In this document: piece by piece, positions 61,277 through 64,000 of the stretch
Layout: every line of letters begins with the position of its first letter
How positions within the stretch are numbered: the first letter of the stretch is position 1
Source: Petrimonas sp. IBARAKI
GTDB lineage: Bacteria; Bacteroidota; Bacteroidia; Bacteroidales; Dysgonomonadaceae
NCBI GenBank assembly: GCA_002356435.2
Contig: AP018040.2
Location: 310,001 to 374,000 of the forward strand
Direction: 5' to 3'
DNA: 64,000 nucleotides
Position numbers and translations under genes: made by a program
The notes under the pieces: model-generated
The model's database searches: none
What the model was told of the DNA's origin: nothing
What the model saw: only the letters and a program-made list of their open reading frames with translations

Positions 61277-62711
61277 AAAACTTTCAACTGATGCTTTTTT
61301 TGCCGAACGTAAAGAAGTTCTCGGACACTGGCACACCGGAAAAGGTGTCGATTTCGACGAAGCCGTAGCCTATCAACGGTCTATCCCCCGGGAGAAACGT
61401 TTTGGCTTAAAGATGGCCCAAGCTGCCGAACAAAACGTAACCCTTATCCAGCCGCGTGCAGGAGTGGCGCTTTATGAGGAACATATTGAACTGCTCCGGT
61501 TTCTTGAGTCTGAAGGCGAAGCCGACCTGCTGCCCACCACCGTGGATAGCTACACGCGCTTAAACCGTTACAACGAAGCTGGAACGGGAATTGAAAAAAG
61601 CAAAGAAACCGGGCGTTCCATGTTGAACGGCTTCCCTATCGTGAACTACGGAGTTGATATATGTCGCAAGGTAACCTCATCACTCCAAAATCCGGTTCAG
61701 GTCCGCCACGGCACTCCCGATGCCCGGTTGCTCACGGAAATCAGTATTGCCGGCGGGTTCACCTCATACGAAGGCGGCGGAATTTCCTACAACATACCCT
61801 ATTCAAAGAATCATTCGCTTGAAAAAACCATTGCACACTGGCAATATACCGACAGGCTGGTCGGGCTTTACGAGGAAGCCGGTGTGTCTATCAACCGCGA
61901 GCCGTTCGGGCCCCTTACGGGAACATTGATATCTCCTTGTATCTCCAACTCGGTGGCCATCATCGAGTCGTTACTTGCCGCCACCCAGGGGGTGAAAGAC
62001 ATTACGGTAGGATACGGACAGTGCGGGAACCTTATTCAGGACGTCGCCGCTATCCGTTCGCTGAATATCCTCACACGCGAGTACCTCGATAAATTCGGGT
62101 TCAACGATGTGCGCGTCACCACCGTTTTCCATCAATGGATGGGCGGATTTCCACAGGATGAGGCCAAGGCTTTCGGGGTAATTTCGTGGGGTGCTGCCGC
62201 TGCAGTGTTGGCAAAAGCGACCAAAGTGATCGTGAAGACACCGCACGAAGCCATGGGTGTGCCCACCAAGGAAGCTAATGCCGCCGGATTACGTGCCTCC
62301 AAACAGTTGGTATCGATGCTGAAAGACCAGGATTTCCGCTCTATTCCGGCAGTTGTGGCCGAAAGCGATATCATCATGAAGGAGATGCGTTGCATCCTGG
62401 AAAAAGTGGAGGAACTGGGGAAAGGCGACTTTGCTGTGGGTACGGTGGCCGCATTCGAAGCCGGAGTGCTGGATGTCCCGTTTGCTCCAAGCCGGTACAA
62501 TGCCGGAAAAGTGATGCCCGCCCGCGATAACGTGGGAGCGGTTCGTTTTCTCGAAACCGGTAATATGCCGTTTACGCAGGATCTGATCGATTTTCACCGT
62601 CAGAAACTCGAAGAACGCGCACGGTACGAAAAACGGGCCGTCAGCTTCCAGATGGTTATCGACGACGTATATGCCATCGGCAAGGGGTTTCTCGTTGGAA
62701 GGCCGAAATAA
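61260..62711 (+). CDS. glmE: Glutamate mutase epsilon subunit (methylaspartate mutase E)
   Basis: Large catalytic TIM-barrel subunit that, with GlmS and adenosylcobalamin, makes 3-methylaspartate from glutamate. The 483 residues equal the length of the clostridial MutE. Recognisable segments include RQGxP-like [28 protein letters not shown] and [18 protein letters not shown]. Complete and in the same operon as S and L, so all three functions are present. Confidence 0.96.
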   Translation: MEISNKKLSTDAFFAERKEVLGHWHTGKGVDFDEAVAYQRSIPREKRFGLKMAQAAEQNVTLIQPRAGVALYEEHIELLRFLESEGEADLLPTTVDSYTRLNRYNEAGTGIEKSKETGRSMLNGFPIVNYGVDICRKVTSSLQNPVQVRHGTPDARLLTEISIAGGFTSYEGGGISYNIPYSKNHSLEKTIAHWQYTDRLVGLYEEAGVSINREPFGPLTGTLISPCISNSVAIIESLLAATQGVKDITVGYGQCGNLIQDVAAIRSLNILTREYLDKFGFNDVRVTTVFHQWMGGFPQDEAKAFGVISWGAAAAVLAKATKVIVKTPHEAMGVPTKEANAAGLRASKQLVSMLKDQDFRSIPAVVAESDIIMKEMRCILEKVEELGKGDFAVGTVAAFEAGVLDVPFAPSRYNAGKVMPARDNVGAVRFLETGNMPFTQDLIDFHRQKLEERARYEKRAVSFQMVIDDVYAIGKGFLVGRPK

Positions 62712-62738
62712 AATGAATGTCTATCAATCTAACAGAAT

Positions 62739-63956
62739 ATGAAAATTACAAAACTTATCTGCGCTCCCGGGAAAACAGGTTTCTTCTTCGATGACCAGAA
62801 AGCCATCAAACAGGGAGCAAAAAACGACGGAGCATTTTATGAAGGTGCGCCCGTAACGCAAGGGTTCACCGCGGTGCGTCAGGCCGGAGAGTCCGTCTCG
62901 GTTATTTTTATCCTCGAAAACGGAGCTTTCGCACACGGCGACTGTGCTGCTGTCCAGTATTCGGGCACCGGTGGCCGTGATCCGCTTTTCCTTGCCGAAA
63001 ACTTCATTCCTATTATCGAAAAAGAAATTGCGCCGCTTTATGTAGGCAAAGAGATCACTACTTTCCGTGAAATGGCAGATCGCGTGGATAAAGTCAATTA
63101 CCATACAGCTATCCGCTATGGGGTTACACAGGCCTGTTTGGATGCCGTAGCAAAAAGCAAAGGGAAACTAATGGCGCAGGTGATTGCCGATGAATACGGA
63201 ACGGAAATATCGAAAACCCTTATTCCTGTTTTTTCACAGTCGGGAGACGACCGTTACCTCAATGCCGATAAAATGATTATGAAAGCTGCCGACGTCTTGC
63301 CTCATGCGCTTTTCAACCATGTAGAGACCAAAGTGGGACTGAAGGGAGAAAAAATCAAAGCGTATATCCAGTGGCTCCGGGAGCGAATCCTGAAGCTGAA
63401 GCCTTTCGACAGCTACAATCCGGTTATACACATAGACGTTTACGGAACATTGGGTATTGTCTTCGATAACAATTTCGAAGCCATTGCCCGTTATGTGGGG
63501 GAGCTGGCAGAGATAGCAAAACCGTTTCACCTGCGCGTCGAAGGCCCGGTGGATATGGGAGAGAAAGCGGCTCAGATCGACGCGCTCCGCATTATCCGCC
63601 AAACGATGGAAAAAATGGAAATTACGGCAGAGATTGTTGCCGACGAGTGGTGTAATACGCTCCAGGATGTCATCGACTTCTCCGAAAACAAGGCTGGACA
63701 CATGGCGCAAATCAAAACACCCGATCTGGGAGGAATCAACAACAGCATAGAGGCTGTGCTGTACTGCAAGCAACACCATATGGGCGCCTACCTGGGCGGA
63801 ACCTGCAACGAGACCAACCGTTCCGCCGAAATTGGAGCACACATTGCCATGGCTACTTCCCCCGTTCAATACCTTGCCAAACCCGGTATGGGCGTGGATG
63901 AAGGGTATATGATCGTTTACAACGAAATGAGCCGGATACTGGCACTTAACCCTTAA
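62739..63956 (+). CDS. mal: Methylaspartate ammonia-lyase
   Basis: Enolase-superfamily enzyme that removes ammonia from 3-methylaspartate to give mesaconate. The 405 residues (family about 413) have the metal-binding residues in HIDVYGTLG (Asp), RVEGPVDMG (Glu) and VADEWCNTLQD (Asp), and the catalytic lysine in AQIKTPDLGGINNS. Situated 27 bp after the E subunit, it takes the second step of the methylaspartate route of glutamate fermentation. Confidence 0.96.
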   Translation: MKITKLICAPGKTGFFFDDQKAIKQGAKNDGAFYEGAPVTQGFTAVRQAGESVSVIFILENGAFAHGDCAAVQYSGTGGRDPLFLAENFIPIIEKEIAPLYVGKEITTFREMADRVDKVNYHTAIRYGVTQACLDAVAKSKGKLMAQVIADEYGTEISKTLIPVFSQSGDDRYLNADKMIMKAADVLPHALFNHVETKVGLKGEKIKAYIQWLRERILKLKPFDSYNPVIHIDVYGTLGIVFDNNFEAIARYVGELAEIAKPFHLRVEGPVDMGEKAAQIDALRIIRQTMEKMEITAEIVADEWCNTLQDVIDFSENKAGHMAQIKTPDLGGINNSIEAVLYCKQHHMGAYLGGTCNETNRSAEIGAHIAMATSPVQYLAKPGMGVDEGYMIVYNEMSRILALNP

Positions 63957-63986
63957 TTCACCCAAAAATTACTAAAAGCTGAAAAA

Positions 63987-64000
63987 ATGAAAGAACTGAG
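63987..64000 (+). CDS. Start of a further gene, cut by the window end
   Basis: Only ATG AAA GAA CTG and two bases are visible, 30 bp after mal on the same strand, with an A-rich stretch before the ATG. It is likely the next operon gene. Mesaconate hydratase is expected in the pathway, but nothing in the sequence shows it. Confidence 0.4.

Noticed and set aside
1-64000. CRISPR arrays, insertion sequences, prophage or integrated elements
   Set aside because: No repeated spacer structure, transposase, integrase or attachment repeats were seen; gene content is core-type throughout.

Overview
The window is a stretch of ordinary chromosome from a member of the Bacteroidales, most likely an anaerobic, amino-acid-fermenting relative of Porphyromonas, Dysgonomonas or Proteiniphilum. 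The taxonomic call is an inference from several signs. Promoters carry the Bacteroidetes -7 box TAnnTTTG, often with TTG or TTTG 19-20 bp upstream. Strong Shine-Dalgarno sequences are rare. The window holds the Bat (Bacteroides aerotolerance) operon, a DAHP synthase-chorismate mutase fusion, a Tgt without zinc cysteines, and several short lipoproteins of Bacteroidetes type. No insertion sequence, phage, integrase or CRISPR array was seen.

Layout. 1-4.8 kb: gluconate-type permease, rsfS, ftsH and a superoxide dismutase with an unusual exported-looking N-terminus. 4.9-10.7 kb, minus strand: dnaE, trxA and a POT peptide transporter. 10.7-15.05 kb: a four-gene phenylalanine/tyrosine operon (prephenate dehydratase, aminotransferase, DAHP synthase-chorismate mutase, prephenate dehydrogenase). 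It is preceded by what looks like a complete transcription attenuator: an 18-residue leader peptide with 5 Phe and 4 Tyr, then mutually exclusive antiterminator and terminator hairpins. 15-18.2 kb, minus strand: cyclophilin, LptG-type permease, tgt. 18.4-23.4 kb: two GT4 glycosyltransferases, one fused to a large helical domain, facing a GH130 mannoside phosphorylase/hydrolase; this may be a beta-mannan storage or glycan cassette. 23.5-25.2 kb: lipA-lipB lipoate synthesis. 26-35.3 kb: moxR, DUF58, a BatD-like protein, batA, batB, batC, batD, batE and a PAP2 phosphatase. 35.4-37.1 kb: a small HTH protein, a DUF2007-Usp-Usp stress protein and tRNA-Cys. 37.1-40.7 kb: divergent radA and tex. 40.8-45.7 kb: carbonic anhydrase, then minus-strand rnhB, a metallophosphoesterase, endonuclease I and dnaA. 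46-49.3 kb, minus strand: MlaD/Mce protein, cell-wall amidase and a TlpA-like lipoprotein. 49.6-59.2 kb: rpe, comEC, an nrnA-like gene, a DUF4827 lipoprotein, glmM-like mutase, acyltransferase, sigma-54 activator, lptE, an unknown protein and secG. 59.3-64 kb: glutamate mutase subunits S, L and E with methylaspartate ammonia-lyase, the first steps of glutamate fermentation through 3-methylaspartate and mesaconate. This operon runs off the window.

The most notable find is the Phe/Tyr attenuator at 10907-11111. It pairs with an ACT domain in the prephenate dehydratase that lacks the usual ESRP phenylalanine-binding motif. All positions and motifs were read by eye. Homology calls rest on recognised motifs and architecture, not on database searches.
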